Below are positions 26,888-38,081 of a stretch of 64,000 bases of DNA, piece after piece. This DNA is from Bifidobacterium apri (GTDB lineage Bacteria; Actinomycetota; Actinomycetes; Actinomycetales; Bifidobacteriaceae), in NCBI RefSeq assembly GCF_009299485.1, contig NZ_WBSO01000010.1:26828-90827 (forward strand). Direction: 5' to 3'. Below the pieces are notes generated by a model. The model ran no database searches. It was not told where the DNA came from and worked only from the letters and a program-made list of their open reading frames with translations. Numbering within the stretch: the stretch's first letter is position 1; every line of letters begins with the position of its first letter. The position numbers and the translations under genes are program-made.

Positions 26888-27328
26888 ATGAACAGGTACG
26901 TAAAGAACACCAGTGACAATGAGAATATGCTCGTGGATGAACCGTTCGATACGCTGCGGACGGCAGGTTCTGCTGCCGGCGCAACTGCTGGATTCACGGC
27001 TGGTGCCATGGCGAGACTGACCGTGCGCGATGCGGATGAGGCGGTATCTCCACTGTCGAATCCGGATTCCGCGACCGGCACGGCGGTTTTGGAACGACCG
27101 CAGGCGGAAGAGAAGCTCAAAGGCACTGACGACGGCGATGCGGACCGTTTTGCGCATTATGTTTCGAAGCGCCGCATAGAGCAGTCCCGTTTGACAGGCC
27201 GTCCGGTGGTCGCGTTGTGTGGCAAGATCTGGGTGCCGAAGCACGACCCTTCGCAGTACCCGGTGTGCCCGGAATGCAAGCGCATTTATGAGCAGATGAT
27301 GGGCGGCGCCGGCAACGGGGAAGAGTGA
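26888..27328 (+). CDS. DUF3039 domain protein
   Basis: A 146-residue cytoplasmic protein. The C-terminal 65 residues match the actinobacterial DUF3039 family: DRFAHYVSKRRIEQSRLTGR, then PVVALCGKIWVPKHDPSQYP and VCPECKRIYEQM. The single Cys in ALCGK plus CPEC suggests a small metal site. The N-terminal half is Ala/Gly/Thr-rich and not conserved. ATG 26888 is preceded by GGAAGGCGGAAACTG. Function is unknown. It converges on pncB, with a long hairpin between. Confidence 0.86.
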   Translation: MNRYVKNTSDNENMLVDEPFDTLRTAGSAAGATAGFTAGAMARLTVRDADEAVSPLSNPDSATGTAVLERPQAEEKLKGTDDGDADRFAHYVSKRRIEQSRLTGRPVVALCGKIWVPKHDPSQYPVCPECKRIYEQMMGGAGNGEE

Positions 27329-27364
27329 TTCCGCCCCTGTTGGATAAGAGGCATCGCCGGTGAA

Positions 27365-27416
27365 TGTGCAAGGCCGGTTGCAGGACGTGAATGCGCCCTG
27401 CAACCGGCCTTGCACA
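27365..27416. terminator. 20-bp perfect hairpin between DUF3039 and pncB
   Basis: Arms TGTGCAAGGCCGGTTGCAGG (27365-27384) and its exact inverse (27397-27416) enclose a 12-nt loop, 37 bp after the DUF3039 stop. The symmetry and convergent setting suggest a bidirectional terminator; a T run is missing. Confidence 0.7.
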
Positions 27417-27532
27417 TGGATGGCGTCTGTGTTGCCAGAGCACGCGGCCGCCCCGGCACGCTCTCACCTGGGAACTGCCGGGGTGACATCATGCCACGCC
27501 CGGTTGCGGCAGGTCGTTTACAGCCGAGTTGT

Positions 27533-28855
27533 TTACAGCACAGTCGTTTCAGTCGGAATCGCCGGATCGCCCTTCATCAGGCTTTGTGCGGTGATCGGCA
27601 GTTCCGCCAATGCCTTCGCGCGATAGTTATGCGCATTGACGATGGCGTCATGGCCCTGGTAATCGTGGTTGATGTCACCATGATCGACGTACTGTACGAG
27701 CAGATCCTTCCAATCGTCGGGCGCATGGAAGTCCGCCAGTTTGCTTTCGGAGCCGGAAATGACGTGCTCGCAATCCGCGAGATTGTACTCGTAGGAACGG
27801 TACGCGAGTTTGCGCCCCGGCACGGTCGCCTTATCCTTGGACTTCTTGGCGACAGGTTCCATAATGCCGTCCGCGTTCTCGCGTTCCGTCAGCTTGTACA
27901 CCATTGCGCACGTCGGCGCCCCGGAACCGGTGACGAGCATCGTGCCCACGCCGTAGGAGTCAACCGGGGCGGTCTGCAACGCGGCGAGCGCGTATTCGTC
28001 GAGATCGTTGGTGACGGTGATGGTTGTGGAGGTCGCTCCCAGCGCGTCGAGTTCGTTGCGCACGCGTTGCGCCATCGCTGCCAGATCGCCGGAATCGATG
28101 CGCACCCCGCCGAGGTCTGGCCCGGCGACTTCGACGGCGGTTTTTACGGCTTCCTCGATGTTGTAGGTATCGACCAGCAGCGTGGTGCTTTTGCCGAGCG
28201 CGTTGATTTGCGATTCGAAGGCTTCGCGTTCGCTGTCATGCACGAGCGTGAAGCAGTGGGCGGCGGTGCCGATGGCTTTGAGCCCGTACAGTTGGGCGGC
28301 AAGCAGGTTCGCGGTGCCTTGGAATCCACCGACGACGGCAGCGCGGGCGGCGGCGACCGCAGCCCATTCGTTGGTGCGTCGGCCGCCCATATCCATGCAG
28401 GGGCGATCCTTGGCGGCGCTGACCATGCGCGAGGCGGCGGAAGCGACGGCGGAATCGTAGTTGAGGATGGACAGGAGCAGCGTTTCGAGCAGTGTGCATT
28501 CGCCGAATGTTCCTTCGACTTGCAGGACGGGCGAATTGGGGAAGAACATTTCGCCTTCGCGATACCCTTTGATGGAGCCGGTGAAACGGAAGTCCTTGAG
28601 CCAGTCGAGTGTTTCCTTGCTGACGATGTTGCGGTCGGCGAGGAATGCGAGGTCTTCATCGTCCAAATGGAAATGTTCGAGGGCGTCGAGGATGCGTCCG
28701 GTGCCGGCGAGTACGCCGTAGCGGCGGCCTTCGGGCAGGTGCCGGGTGAAGATCTCGAAGACGCATGGGCGGTTTGCTGTCCCGTCTTTGAGTGCGGCAT
28801 CCAGCATGGTGTATTCGTACATGTCGGTCATCAGTGCCGGTGAGTAATCAACCAT
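27533..28855 (-). CDS. pncB: Nicotinate phosphoribosyltransferase
   Basis: PncB converts nicotinate and PRPP to nicotinate mononucleotide for NAD salvage. The 440-residue product starts MVDYSPALMTDMYEYTM, a usual opening, with GAAGGA 6 bp upstream; the longer frame to 28924 has no such site. Conserved pieces include the substrate region GGRRTNEWAA, the catalytic-loop GTAAHCFTLVHDSEREAF, LVDTYNIEEAV and VRIDSGDLAAMA. It resembles the actinobacterial class. The gene lies between the inverted composite repeats. Confidence 0.94.
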   Translation of the reverse strand: MVDYSPALMTDMYEYTMLDAALKDGTANRPCVFEIFTRHLPEGRRYGVLAGTGRILDALEHFHLDDEDLAFLADRNIVSKETLDWLKDFRFTGSIKGYREGEMFFPNSPVLQVEGTFGECTLLETLLLSILNYDSAVASAASRMVSAAKDRPCMDMGGRRTNEWAAVAAARAAVVGGFQGTANLLAAQLYGLKAIGTAAHCFTLVHDSEREAFESQINALGKSTTLLVDTYNIEEAVKTAVEVAGPDLGGVRIDSGDLAAMAQRVRNELDALGATSTTITVTNDLDEYALAALQTAPVDSYGVGTMLVTGSGAPTCAMVYKLTERENADGIMEPVAKKSKDKATVPGRKLAYRSYEYNLADCEHVISGSESKLADFHAPDDWKDLLVQYVDHGDINHDYQGHDAIVNAHNYRAKALAELPITAQSLMKGDPAIPTETTVL

Positions 28856-29013
28856 GATATTTCCTTCGTGTGATTCTTCCTGTTGCCGGTTAGCGTAGTC
28901 CGCCGGAAGTCCCCGTGCAAGCATTGCCGCGTGGGCGTCGGCAGAGAGCGGGAGACGGGGTACTGTCCGGCCCGGACGATGCTGTCTGTGCTCGCCCCGA
29001 CGCCATCTCCTCT

Positions 29014-29343
29014 ACAAACTGGTTGCGCTAAGCGGGCTGTCAGCGTAGCTGGTTTGTATAGCTTCTCGAACTGGTTGCGCTGAGGGGGTTGTCAGCGTGG
29101 CTGGTTTGTGTGTTGGTGGTGGATTCTTCTACAAACTGGTTACGCTAAGCGGGCCGTCAGCGTAGCTGGTTTGTATAGCTTCTCGAACTGGTTACGCTGA
29201 GGGGGTTGTCGGTGTGGCTGGTTTGTATAGCTTCTCGAACTGGTTACGCTGAGGGAGTTGTCAGTGTAGCTGGTTTGTGTGTTGGTGGTGGATTCTTCTA
29301 CAAACTGGTTACGCTGAGGGAGTTGTCAGCGTAGCTAGTTTGT
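29014..29343. repeat. Palindromic repeat family B, right composite
   Basis: Six units begin at about 29015, 29066, 29132, 29184, 29236 and 29301 (spacing 51-52 or 65-66 bp), each CAAACTGGTTACGCT or CGAACTGGTTACGCTGAGG followed by an inverse arm AGCGTAGCTGGTTTGT. Two linker types, TATAGCTTCT and GTTGGTGGTGGATTCTTCT, are the inverse of those in 26549-26723. Confidence 0.8.
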
Positions 29344-29384
29344 AGAGAGAAGCGTCCGGATGCGGCACACTCGATTCCCGGTGT

Positions 29385-29450
29385 CGGTAGAGGTTCCTGC
29401 CGACGCTGGGCGCCCTCTAAGTGTTGGTGGAGGGTTGTGCCGACGCTGGG
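29385..29450. repeat. Palindromic repeat family A, right composite
   Basis: One and a half family A units (GTGTCGGTAGAGGTTCCTGCC to GTTGTGCCGACGCTGGG) lie next to a family B array through the linker TCCGGATGCGGCACACTCGA, inverted relative to 26386-26560. Confidence 0.65.
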
Positions 29451-29480
29451 TAGCTTGCGGGGCGGGCGTAAGCTGGCGGT

Positions 29481-30113
29481 ATGAGATTCATAGCGGGTGT
29501 CTGGCGGCTGGCGATCGCCGCGTTGTGCTTTGTCGGCACATATGAGGCGTGGACGATTCCCAATCGGTGGGTATATTTCACATTCCAAACGGGATTCATG
29601 CTTGGGCTGGTCATGCTCTGGTCCGGAGCTGCAAGCCTGCTGAAAGGTATCCAGCCGCCCGCCTGGCTCAAAGGCTGTCTGACAGTGTACGCGATCATCA
29701 CAGCGCTCGTCGCATTCCTACTGATGCCGCCGGACGACCCACATTACGTGCCCCAAGTACTCGGCATCATGACCAATACGATGCTGCACCGCATCGCACC
29801 AGTGATGGCGGTGATCGATTTCCTCCTCTTCGACCCGCACCGGCGATTCAAACCCAGCTACGTGCTCAGCTGGATGGGCTACTTCCCGATCTACCTTGCG
29901 TTCGTCGTGATCCGGGCGCAACTATGGCCGTATTCGGGCCCGTCGGTCGGCGGCAACCCATACCCGTACACTTTCATCGATCTGGGACAGCTGGGATGGA
30001 GCCAGTTCATCGTCAACGTCGTGGAGCTCGCCATCGGTTTTCTCCTGGTTGCGCTCGCCGTATTCCTTATCGATCGGATCCTTCCCGAAAAATCATTGTT
30101 GCGCTCGCAGTGA
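29481..30113 (+). CDS. Pr6Pr-type integral membrane protein
   Basis: A 210-residue protein with about six hydrophobic helices and no obvious catalytic motif. It resembles the actinobacterial Pr6Pr family: MLHRIAPVMAVIDFLLFDP after helix III, SWMGYFPIYLAFVVIRAQL, and a YPYTFIDLGQLGWSQF segment before the last helix. Function is unknown. The start MRFIAGVWRL at 29481 follows GGCGGT, a weak site. It is followed by rph about 120 bp on, with no link in function evident. Confidence 0.75.
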   Translation: MRFIAGVWRLAIAALCFVGTYEAWTIPNRWVYFTFQTGFMLGLVMLWSGAASLLKGIQPPAWLKGCLTVYAIITALVAFLLMPPDDPHYVPQVLGIMTNTMLHRIAPVMAVIDFLLFDPHRRFKPSYVLSWMGYFPIYLAFVVIRAQLWPYSGPSVGGNPYPYTFIDLGQLGWSQFIVNVVELAIGFLLVALAVFLIDRILPEKSLLRSQ

Positions 30114-30233
30114 GCTGTGCCGCGCGATGCGGTCGCGGTGAAGCGGACGTTCCGCTGTGCTAGGTTGAGAGCGTACGAAGGATGATACGCCGGTAGGGCC
30201 GGCACATTGCAGATGAAGGAACACGAGGCAGAC

Positions 30234-31055
30234 ATGACACAGGCGGATTCCGCGTTCGGCAACACCACCGAGAACAGCGCCAAGGGCGATGCGCAATCAC
30301 GACTCGCTTTGGAAGTCGATATGAATCTCACGCGAGCAGACGGACGGAAAGTCAATGAGCTGCGTCCCGTACACATCACCCGGCATTTCACCGAGCCGCC
30401 GGAAGGCTCCGTGCTCATCGAATGCGGGCATACGCGCGTCATGTGCACAGCGACATTCACGCCGTCCGTACCGCGTTGGCGCAAGGACAGCGGGCTGGGC
30501 TGGGTGACTGCGGAATACGCGATGCTGCCACGTGCAACCTCCGAGCGTACCGACCGTGAATCAGTCAAAGGCAAGATCGGCGGCAGAACCCATGAAATCA
30601 GCCGTCTGATCGGGCGTTGTCTGCGCGGCGTCATCGACATGAAAGCGTTGGGGGAGAACCAAATCCAACTTGATTGCGATGTCCTGCAAGCGGATGGCGG
30701 CACACGTACCGCATCGATTACCGGCGCGTATGTCGCGCTCGTCGACGCGCTGCGCTGGGCTGAGAAGAACGGGCACATCAAGTCCGCTGACAAGGTGATC
30801 AAGGACGCGGTGTCCGCGGTGTCGGTTGGCGTGATTGACGGCAAACCGATGTTGGATCTGCCGTATGTGGAGGACAGCAAGGCGATGACCGACATGAATG
30901 TCGCCATGACCGGCTCCGGCGCGTTCATTGAAATCCAAGGCACCGCGGAGCATCGCCCGTTCACGCGCGCCGAGCTCGGCATTCTGCTTGATCTCGCCGA
31001 AAAAGGCAATCGCGAACTGCAAGCAGCCCAAGCCGAGGCGCTCGCCTTGGACTGA
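30234..31055 (+). CDS. rph: Ribonuclease PH
   Basis: A phosphate-dependent 3'-5' exoribonuclease that trims tRNA 3' ends; forms a hexameric ring. The 273-residue product has [39 protein letters not shown], the phosphate-binding region [20 protein letters not shown] and [19 protein letters not shown]. Start MTQADSAF (30234) with GAGG 5 bp upstream; a frame opening at 30207 is less likely. The N-terminal 25 residues precede the conserved core. rdgB follows 170 bp later, a common pairing. Confidence 0.95.
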   Translation: MTQADSAFGNTTENSAKGDAQSRLALEVDMNLTRADGRKVNELRPVHITRHFTEPPEGSVLIECGHTRVMCTATFTPSVPRWRKDSGLGWVTAEYAMLPRATSERTDRESVKGKIGGRTHEISRLIGRCLRGVIDMKALGENQIQLDCDVLQADGGTRTASITGAYVALVDALRWAEKNGHIKSADKVIKDAVSAVSVGVIDGKPMLDLPYVEDSKAMTDMNVAMTGSGAFIEIQGTAEHRPFTRAELGILLDLAEKGNRELQAAQAEALALD

Positions 31056-31224
31056 TCGGTGGCGGTTGTGGTGCCGGTGTTGAGGTTCCAAGGTGTCGGT
31101 CGTGTTTGATCCGACATCTCGCACGGGCCGCCATGGAATCGGATGATGCCGAATGCTGCGAATCCATCGTTCTACGATTGCCTAACTCACTATCGCCCAC
31201 TGTCGTCCTACGAAAGGATCACCT

Positions 31225-31902
31225 ATGACGCTCACCATCGTTGTCGCCTCGCACAATGAGGGCAAACTGGCGGAAATCCGGCGGATTCTCGCCGAAGATC
31301 TCGCCGGCACACCGATTGAACTCGTTTCTGCTGGCTCGCTCGGGCTGCCGGATCCTGTCGAGACTGGCGTCACTTTCCAGGAGAACGCGTTGCTCAAAGC
31401 CCGGTTTGTCGCGCAACGTTCCGGTATGCCGGCGATTGCCGACGATTCGGGGCTGATTGTGGACGTCATGGGTGCCGCGCCCGGTATTCTGTCCGCGCGC
31501 TGGGCAGGCGAGCACGGTAATGATGCTGCGAATAACGAGCTGCTGCTCAAACAGATCGCCGACATTCCCGACGACAAGCGGACGGCCAGATTCCGTTGCG
31601 CGGCGGCGCTCGCAGTGCCGGGTTCGGGGGCGGATGCCGACGGGTTGCATCTCTTGGTTTCCGAGCATGTGGAAATCGGCGAGATGCCGGGCAGAATTAT
31701 CCGCGAGCCGCGTGGGGAGTACGGTTTCGGCTATGACCCGCTGTTTGTGCCGGATAATCAGCCCGCGCGGGCGGCCGGTGGTTCCGAGTTGACATCAGCT
31801 GAGATGAGTGCGGATGAGAAGAATGCGATATCGCACCGCGGCAAGGCGTTGAAAGCTCTGGTTCCGGCCATCGCTGTCATCGTGCGTGCGGCGGCGCGGT
31901 AA
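31225..31902 (+). CDS. rdgB: XTP/dITP pyrophosphatase (RdgB/HAM1)
   Basis: Hydrolyses non-canonical purine triphosphates (ITP, dITP, XTP) to monophosphates and so keeps them out of DNA and RNA. The 225-residue product has VVASHNEGKLAEIRRIL, the acidic metal site IADDSGLIVD, GFGYDPLFVP and SHRGKALKAL. ATG 31225 is preceded by AAAGGATCACCT. Short Ala/Asp insertion GSGADADG lies before the last conserved block. Confidence 0.95.
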   Translation: MTLTIVVASHNEGKLAEIRRILAEDLAGTPIELVSAGSLGLPDPVETGVTFQENALLKARFVAQRSGMPAIADDSGLIVDVMGAAPGILSARWAGEHGNDAANNELLLKQIADIPDDKRTARFRCAAALAVPGSGADADGLHLLVSEHVEIGEMPGRIIREPRGEYGFGYDPLFVPDNQPARAAGGSELTSAEMSADEKNAISHRGKALKALVPAIAVIVRAAAR

Positions 31903-32329
31903 GCTGCGTGTGACGAGCGAGGTGAGATGCACCGTAGTGGACGGTGTCCGCGGCAGTGCGGTGCTGCTGTGATGTGCTGCGGCGCTGTGGTGATGTGGTG
32001 CTGCGGCGGTTGAACGCCGAGTGCCCGGCAATCAGCCGATAAGCCTGTATCTCCGGTTTGCTGTGTGGCGCGCATCACATAGTGCGGGAGATGCGGGTAT
32101 ATCTTCCGCATGTTGCTCGGGTTGAGAGTGCATCTTCGGGTTGCTGTGGTGCCGGCATTCCGGCTGCTGCGAGATGGAGCGCTATCTCCGATTTCCTGTG
32201 CTGCTGGCTTTGCACAGTCCCCAAGACACAGTGACAAAGCGGTGATGTTGCCCGAGTTAGGCCGGTATCACCGGGTTTCTGTGCCTTCGATATTCCAGGA
32301 CCTGGCGGTTACGTTGATATTCATCGCGT
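31903..32329. repeat. Gene-free gap with degenerate TATCTCCGG repeats
   Basis: TATCTCCGGTTTGCTGTG (32048), TATCTTCCGC (32100), CATCTTCGGGTTGCTGTG (32131) and TATCTCCGATTTCCTGTG (32183) form two interleaved pairs, each 83 bp apart. They resemble the other TATCTG-type arrays of this window. No gene is seen. Confidence 0.5.
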
Positions 32330-33331
32330 TCAGCCGAACAGCACCATGTGAGCGACGGTCATGAGCGTCAACGACACCGCGGCGGTCAAGGCGAGCGAGA
32401 ACCCTGCCAGCCGTGCATTGCCGAGCACTTTGTCGGTGAACATCGTTGAGAATACGGCGATCGGGGCGAGAGCACACAGTGCGACCGCCTGCCGCACCGC
32501 GGTGTCGAACGGCAGCAGGAACCATGCGGCGGCGGCGAATGCGATGCCGCACGGCAGCCGCCACACCAGCACTTCGAGAACGGCACGGACATCAGTGCGG
32601 CTCGCCGGCATATCCATCAGCATGCCGACCATCAGCATCGCACACAGCGAGTTGGCGTTGGCGAAGGGTTGCGCGATATCGGCGATGACAGTCGGAATGC
32701 GGATACCCACAATCATCAGGACAATCATCACCGCGTATACGTCGAACGACACCGAGGAGACGAATCCGCGCACAATACGACGTCCCAAGGTGCGCCGTGC
32801 GAGCCGTCGGGCGTCCCGATCCACCGGACGCTGGTAGGGCAGTGTCGGCGCATCGCCCGCATGCTGTTCGGCGAGTGTCATTCCTGGCGCGATGTGCAGC
32901 AGCGTCTGGGTGAGCACATTCGTGCCAGCTGCCACCATGATGCAATTGCCGACATCGAACATGGCTGCCGGCACCAATGCCGATGGTCCGTAGAACGCTT
33001 GGAGCACGGGAAAACAGAAGCAGCCGACATTGAATCCGGCGCCATTGAGCATGACAAACGCGCGTTGCGATACCGGGCGATGTCGGGTGGCAAGGAAAAT
33101 CAGCGCGGGTGGCACTGCCGCGGCGGCGAAGCCGAAGAGCGAAATCCACAGCAGACGGATGTCATGTGGCTGTGTGGCGAATGAGTAGATGATGGCGCCG
33201 GGCAGGATGAGATTGAACTCTGCGGTTTGCAACACCCGGTAATCACGCGGACCGAACAGTCCGAACCGTTTGAACACATAGCCCACAACGATGATGAGCA
33301 GCAGGGTGATTGGCTGGATGAGTGTGTGCAC
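32330..33331 (-). CDS. AEC-family transporter (auxin efflux carrier fold)
   Basis: A 333-residue membrane protein with about ten hydrophobic helices in two halves, a layout shared by malonate and other organic-acid carriers (MleP/MdcF) and by AEC transporters. Recognisable segments are FNLILPGAIIYSFA, LNGAGFNVGCFCFPVLQAFYG and the C-terminal CALAPIAVFSTMFTDKVLG. A cytoplasmic loop of about 55 residues (Asp/Arg-rich, about 150-205) separates the halves. The substrate is not known. The start gives MHTLIQPITLLLIIVVGY; upstream is GGAAAGGCGTGCAC. Confidence 0.83.
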   Translation of the reverse strand: MHTLIQPITLLLIIVVGYVFKRFGLFGPRDYRVLQTAEFNLILPGAIIYSFATQPHDIRLLWISLFGFAAAAVPPALIFLATRHRPVSQRAFVMLNGAGFNVGCFCFPVLQAFYGPSALVPAAMFDVGNCIMVAAGTNVLTQTLLHIAPGMTLAEQHAGDAPTLPYQRPVDRDARRLARRTLGRRIVRGFVSSVSFDVYAVMIVLMIVGIRIPTVIADIAQPFANANSLCAMLMVGMLMDMPASRTDVRAVLEVLVWRLPCGIAFAAAAWFLLPFDTAVRQAVALCALAPIAVFSTMFTDKVLGNARLAGFSLALTAAVSLTLMTVAHMVLFG

Positions 33332-33485
33332 GCCTTTCCTCCCCGTGACGGCCTGTGATGCGTGGTCACGTTCTCATCATAGGAGGCGTCGGTACGACGT
33401 GTGCGATATGTCCCAGGGGCGTGCGGAAGCCCAAGGCATTGTGTATCGTCTCGCTGGTGTCGCGTCGTGTGGACGGCATGTTGGC

Positions 33486-33519
33486 CGGAAAACAAGGAGG
33501 AGGCCGGTTAGGCCTCCTC
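33486..33519 (-). terminator. Terminator overlapping the stop of the 32-codon gene
   Basis: On the minus strand GAGGAGGCC, loop TAACC, GGCCTCCTC is followed by CTTGTTTTCC. The TAA stop codon of the small gene is in the loop. Confidence 0.75.
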
Positions 33520-33606
33520 GTGATCGTCGTCGTTGTCGCTGCTTTCCGACATGAGCCGGTCAAGCGCGGCGAGCGTTGAATCCATTCTGAGTATTTGCTC
33601 AGTCAT
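33508..33606 (-). CDS. Small acidic protein, 32 residues
   Basis: An ATG at 33606 preceded by GAAAGGAAGAGCAGACC opens a 32-codon frame ending in TAA. The product begins MTEQILRMDSTLAALDRLM, an amphipathic helix-like stretch, and ends in a very acidic tail (SSDNDDDHEEA). Length and the tight link of ribosome-binding site, frame and terminator argue for a real gene. I know no family for it; it could be a regulatory peptide, an antitoxin-like or precursor peptide, or a small acidic cytoplasmic protein. A possible promoter on the same strand is TTGATT, 18 bp, TAAAGT about 120-150 bp upstream. Confidence 0.6.
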   Translation of the reverse strand: MTEQILRMDSTLAALDRLMSESSDNDDDHEEA

Positions 33607-34151
33607 GGTCTGCTCTTCCTTTCTTGATTGATGATGGTAATGAGATGTGTCGGAATTGTCCGACGGGGCGCAAATGAGCGCAATCATGAATATACCTGCC
33701 TCAAGCGTCGCCGACGTGAATGGCGGGCTGATTTCACGGTAACTTTACGAAATGATTGCGTTACCAATCAAGGGATGACAGCGTTCTTTTCCTTGTGATC
33801 ATGGGGATTCGAACAGTTGTTGGAGGAGTTGCGCACGTTGTGGATGCCATCGTTTGCATGATCTGGCGCACACTGTGTTTTGCTGTACGCGCAGCCGGGT
33901 TCGCGGCGGGTGGCGCAGTGCGGGAGCGTGCGTGGTGCCGTGCGGAGTCCGGAAGCCTGGTGGACATCGGACAATGCGCATGTGGTGCGCGCGATGGACA
34001 TGGTTCGTGCCACGTCCGCACCGCCGGATCCGGATATTTGTTTTCGAAGGCGTGGCCCATCGGATTGTTTTCGGCACGGACTCGCTTGGAATGATGCGGA
34101 TGCCGATGGGTTGATGCGGCTGGCTTGGGAGGGTGATACATTGGACGGGTC
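33607..34151. other. Gene-free stretch before tRNA-Leu
   Basis: The left part (33650-33770) is relatively AT-rich and holds the putative promoter of the small gene, with an inverted repeat GGTAAC and GTTACC, 16 bp apart, at about 33738-33765. The right part is open in several frames at once, and none looks like a protein. Confidence 0.45.
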
Positions 34152-34232
34152 GCGCGCGTGGCGGAACTGGTAGACGCGCAGGATTTAGGTTCCTGTGACT
34201 TTGTCGTGAGGGTTCGACTCCCTTCGCGCGCA
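34152..34232 (+). tRNA. tRNA-Leu (anticodon UAG)
   Basis: Acceptor arms GCGCGCG (34152-34158) and CGCGCGC (34225-34231) with discriminator A. The anticodon arm CAGGA-TTTAGGT-TCCTG gives loop TTTAGGT, so anticodon TAG, reading CUA/CUN. It has the long variable arm expected of a class II tRNA and a T arm GAGGG-TTCGACT-CCCTT. CCA is not encoded. Confidence 0.93.
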
Positions 34233-34422
34233 CGATTGCGGAACCGGTCGAAAGCGGCCGGTTCTTCTGCTTTTCCAGTGGTTTCGCGGCATGTCGACAC
34301 CGTTCTCATTCCCGGCATTTCTTGTGTTTTGTAGTGTTTTTTCCGCACAACAGTGGCGGAATGCGGGCGATGATTGTTTCGCTGCCGGATACTATGGGAA
34401 TTGGCGCAGCAACGCCGTCGAT

Positions 34423-34451
34423 TTGGCAATATCTGCAGGTTCCGGTATAGT
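34423..34451 (+). promoter_or_regulatory. Promoter of tRNA-Thr
   Basis: TTGGCA (34423-34428), a 17-bp spacer and TATAGT (34446-34451), 43 bp upstream of the tRNA-Thr gene. Confidence 0.65.
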
Positions 34452-34493
34452 AAAGGACTTGTGCGCGAGGAGCGTATGCTTCTCGGGCAACAT

Positions 34494-34566
34494 GCCACTT
34501 TAGCTCAGTCGGTAGAGCGGCTCACTCGTAATGAGCAGGTCGACAGTTCGATTCTGTCAAGTGGCT
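34494..34566 (+). tRNA. tRNA-Thr (anticodon CGU)
   Basis: Acceptor GCCACTT (34494-34500) pairs with AAGTGGC (34559-34565), discriminator T. D arm GCTC-AGTCGGTA-GAGC; anticodon arm GCTCA-CTCGTAA-TGAGC gives anticodon CGT, reading ACG. T arm GACAG-TTCGATT-CTGTC. Ends without CCA. Confidence 0.95.
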
Positions 34567-34808
34567 CCGGTACGGCGCGTCTACGGGCGCGCCGTTCTTG
34601 TTTTCTGCCCCGTCCGGTCTGCCCTGACCATGCCTTTCGCTCCTCCTTACGACGTGCCGCAAGTTCGTGTCGTGCATGCGTGCCGACGTCCATATCATCA
34701 CTTGTCAGCGGTACGACGTGCCGCAAACCGTGCCGTCTGCCCATATCCTCTGCCCATATCGTCAGCCATATCATCGTCTGTGCCATAAGCTTGTGCCACA
34801 ATGGAGCC

Positions 34809-36041
34809 ATGAGCAGCATGATCGACGCGAACGCACAGCATGGTGAACCGCAAGACACTCCGGGCATGGCCGCGCAACGGCAGGAGCCGCAGCCGCAGGG
34901 CGGATACACGGAGACGGCCCGCGATCAGGATTTCTACGCGGTGATTCCCGCCGGCGGCACGGGGACTCGCTTGTGGCCGTTGAGTCGCGAAGCCAAACCG
35001 AAATTCCTGTACGATCTTCTCGGTCAAGGACGCACACTGATCCAATCCACCTACGACCGGCTGGAGCGTGTCGCCGGCGAGGGGCATGTCACGGTGAGCA
35101 CGGGGTGGCGCCATGTGGCGGCGATTCGGGAGCAATTGCCTCAGCTTGCCGCGGAAGATATGTTTGCGGAACCGGTTCCGCGCGATTCCACTGCCGCGAT
35201 TTGTCTTGCCGCCGCCGTGTTGGCGCGTCGCCATGGCGAGCGTGTCGTCGTCGGTTCGTTCGCCGCAGACCATGTGATTCGAGGCGCGTCATCCTTCGCA
35301 CGCGCGGTCCGCGAAGCTGTCGCCACGGCACGCGCCGGATACGTGACGACCATCGGTATCGCCGCCTCCCGCCCGTCCACGGCGTTCGGCTACATTCATC
35401 AAGGCCGTTCTCTCGCCGCAGACGTGCCGGAAGCCCCGAGCGCGCGGCTGGTGGAGCGTTTTGTCGAGAAGCCTGATGCTGCAACCGCCCAAGCCTACCT
35501 GTCCACCGGCGAATACCGTTGGAATGCGGGCATGTTCGTGATGCGTGCTGACGTTCTGCTTGCTCATCTGCGCGAATACAAGCCGCGTATGTATGATGCG
35601 ATTTCGGCGATTGCGGATGCCTATCTTGTCGGGGCGGATGCGGTGGATGAGGCGATGGCGACGCACTGGTCGGGCATCGAGAAGATCGCGTTCGATTATG
35701 CTGTCGCCGAACCGTTGAGCGTCCAGGGCGGCGTGGCGATGATCCCGGGTGATTTCGGGTGGGATGACATCGGTGATTTCAATTCGGTTGCCGCGTTGCT
35801 GCCGAGTGCGAATGCGCAGAACATCAAGATTCTCGGCGATCGGGAATGCGTGTCGTATATCGATTCCGCCGGTGATGTGGTGGTGCCCGCCGCGGGGCGA
35901 ACGATTGCATTGCTGGGCGTCAATGACATGGTGGTTGTGGACACGCCGGACGCGTTGCTGGTCGCTCCGCGCGCCCGAAGCCAAGAGGTCAAGAACATGG
36001 TTGCGCATCTGCGGCAGGAAGGCCGTGACGAACTGCTGTGA
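34809..36041 (+). CDS. manC: Mannose-1-phosphate guanylyltransferase
   Basis: Forms GDP-mannose from mannose 1-phosphate and GTP, for glycan, glycolipid or exopolysaccharide synthesis. The 410-residue product has the nucleotidyl-transfer signature [20 protein letters not shown], the product-site [30 protein letters not shown] and a [14 protein letters not shown] segment, all typical of the GMPP family (single-domain type, without the isomerase domain). The first 38 residues are Gln/Pro-rich and unconserved. The start at 34809 is chosen from reading the first family-compatible ATG; GGAG lies only 2 bp upstream, so the ATG nine bases later is possible. Confidence 0.9.
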   Translation: MSSMIDANAQHGEPQDTPGMAAQRQEPQPQGGYTETARDQDFYAVIPAGGTGTRLWPLSREAKPKFLYDLLGQGRTLIQSTYDRLERVAGEGHVTVSTGWRHVAAIREQLPQLAAEDMFAEPVPRDSTAAICLAAAVLARRHGERVVVGSFAADHVIRGASSFARAVREAVATARAGYVTTIGIAASRPSTAFGYIHQGRSLAADVPEAPSARLVERFVEKPDAATAQAYLSTGEYRWNAGMFVMRADVLLAHLREYKPRMYDAISAIADAYLVGADAVDEAMATHWSGIEKIAFDYAVAEPLSVQGGVAMIPGDFGWDDIGDFNSVAALLPSANAQNIKILGDRECVSYIDSAGDVVVPAAGRTIALLGVNDMVVVDTPDALLVAPRARSQEVKNMVAHLRQEGRDELL

Positions 36042-36192
36042 CGGGTGCCGGCTTGCCGCCATATCAGGTTGTCCGGTTCTGTCCTATTTTGTGAGTATCT
36101 TGTCACATGGAAGCAAACGATGTCATTCCACTGCCGTGCGCCAGTCGCACACGCGCAACGACATCGCTTCGATTATGAAGAAAGGACCAAGT

Positions 36193-37890
<1,698 letters not shown>

Positions 37891-37947
37891 TTCGCCGTGT
37901 TGTGCGACACCGACGGCTGGGCTGTAGCCTGACCGGTCGGTAACCCG

Positions 37948-37990
37948 AAGGATCCCGCCATCCGTTACTGTTTCGGACGGCGGGATCCTT
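37948..37990 (+). terminator. Terminator of pgi
   Basis: Arms AAGGATCCCGCCATCCG (37948-37964) and CGGACGGCGGGATCCTT (37974-37990) pair over 16 of 17 positions with a 9-nt loop, about 58 bp after the stop. Confidence 0.8.
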
Positions 37991-38081
37991 GCGTATCTGC
38001 CAGCGGTGCTGCTGGTGGGACGCACGGCTGCTTATGACTGTGGCGTTTATCAGGCAGCTCAGCGACATCATACGGACACGA

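Noticed and set aside
33756..34094. 112-codon open frame before tRNA-Leu
   Set aside because: Starts with an atypical site, no domain, competing frames on both strands of equal length.
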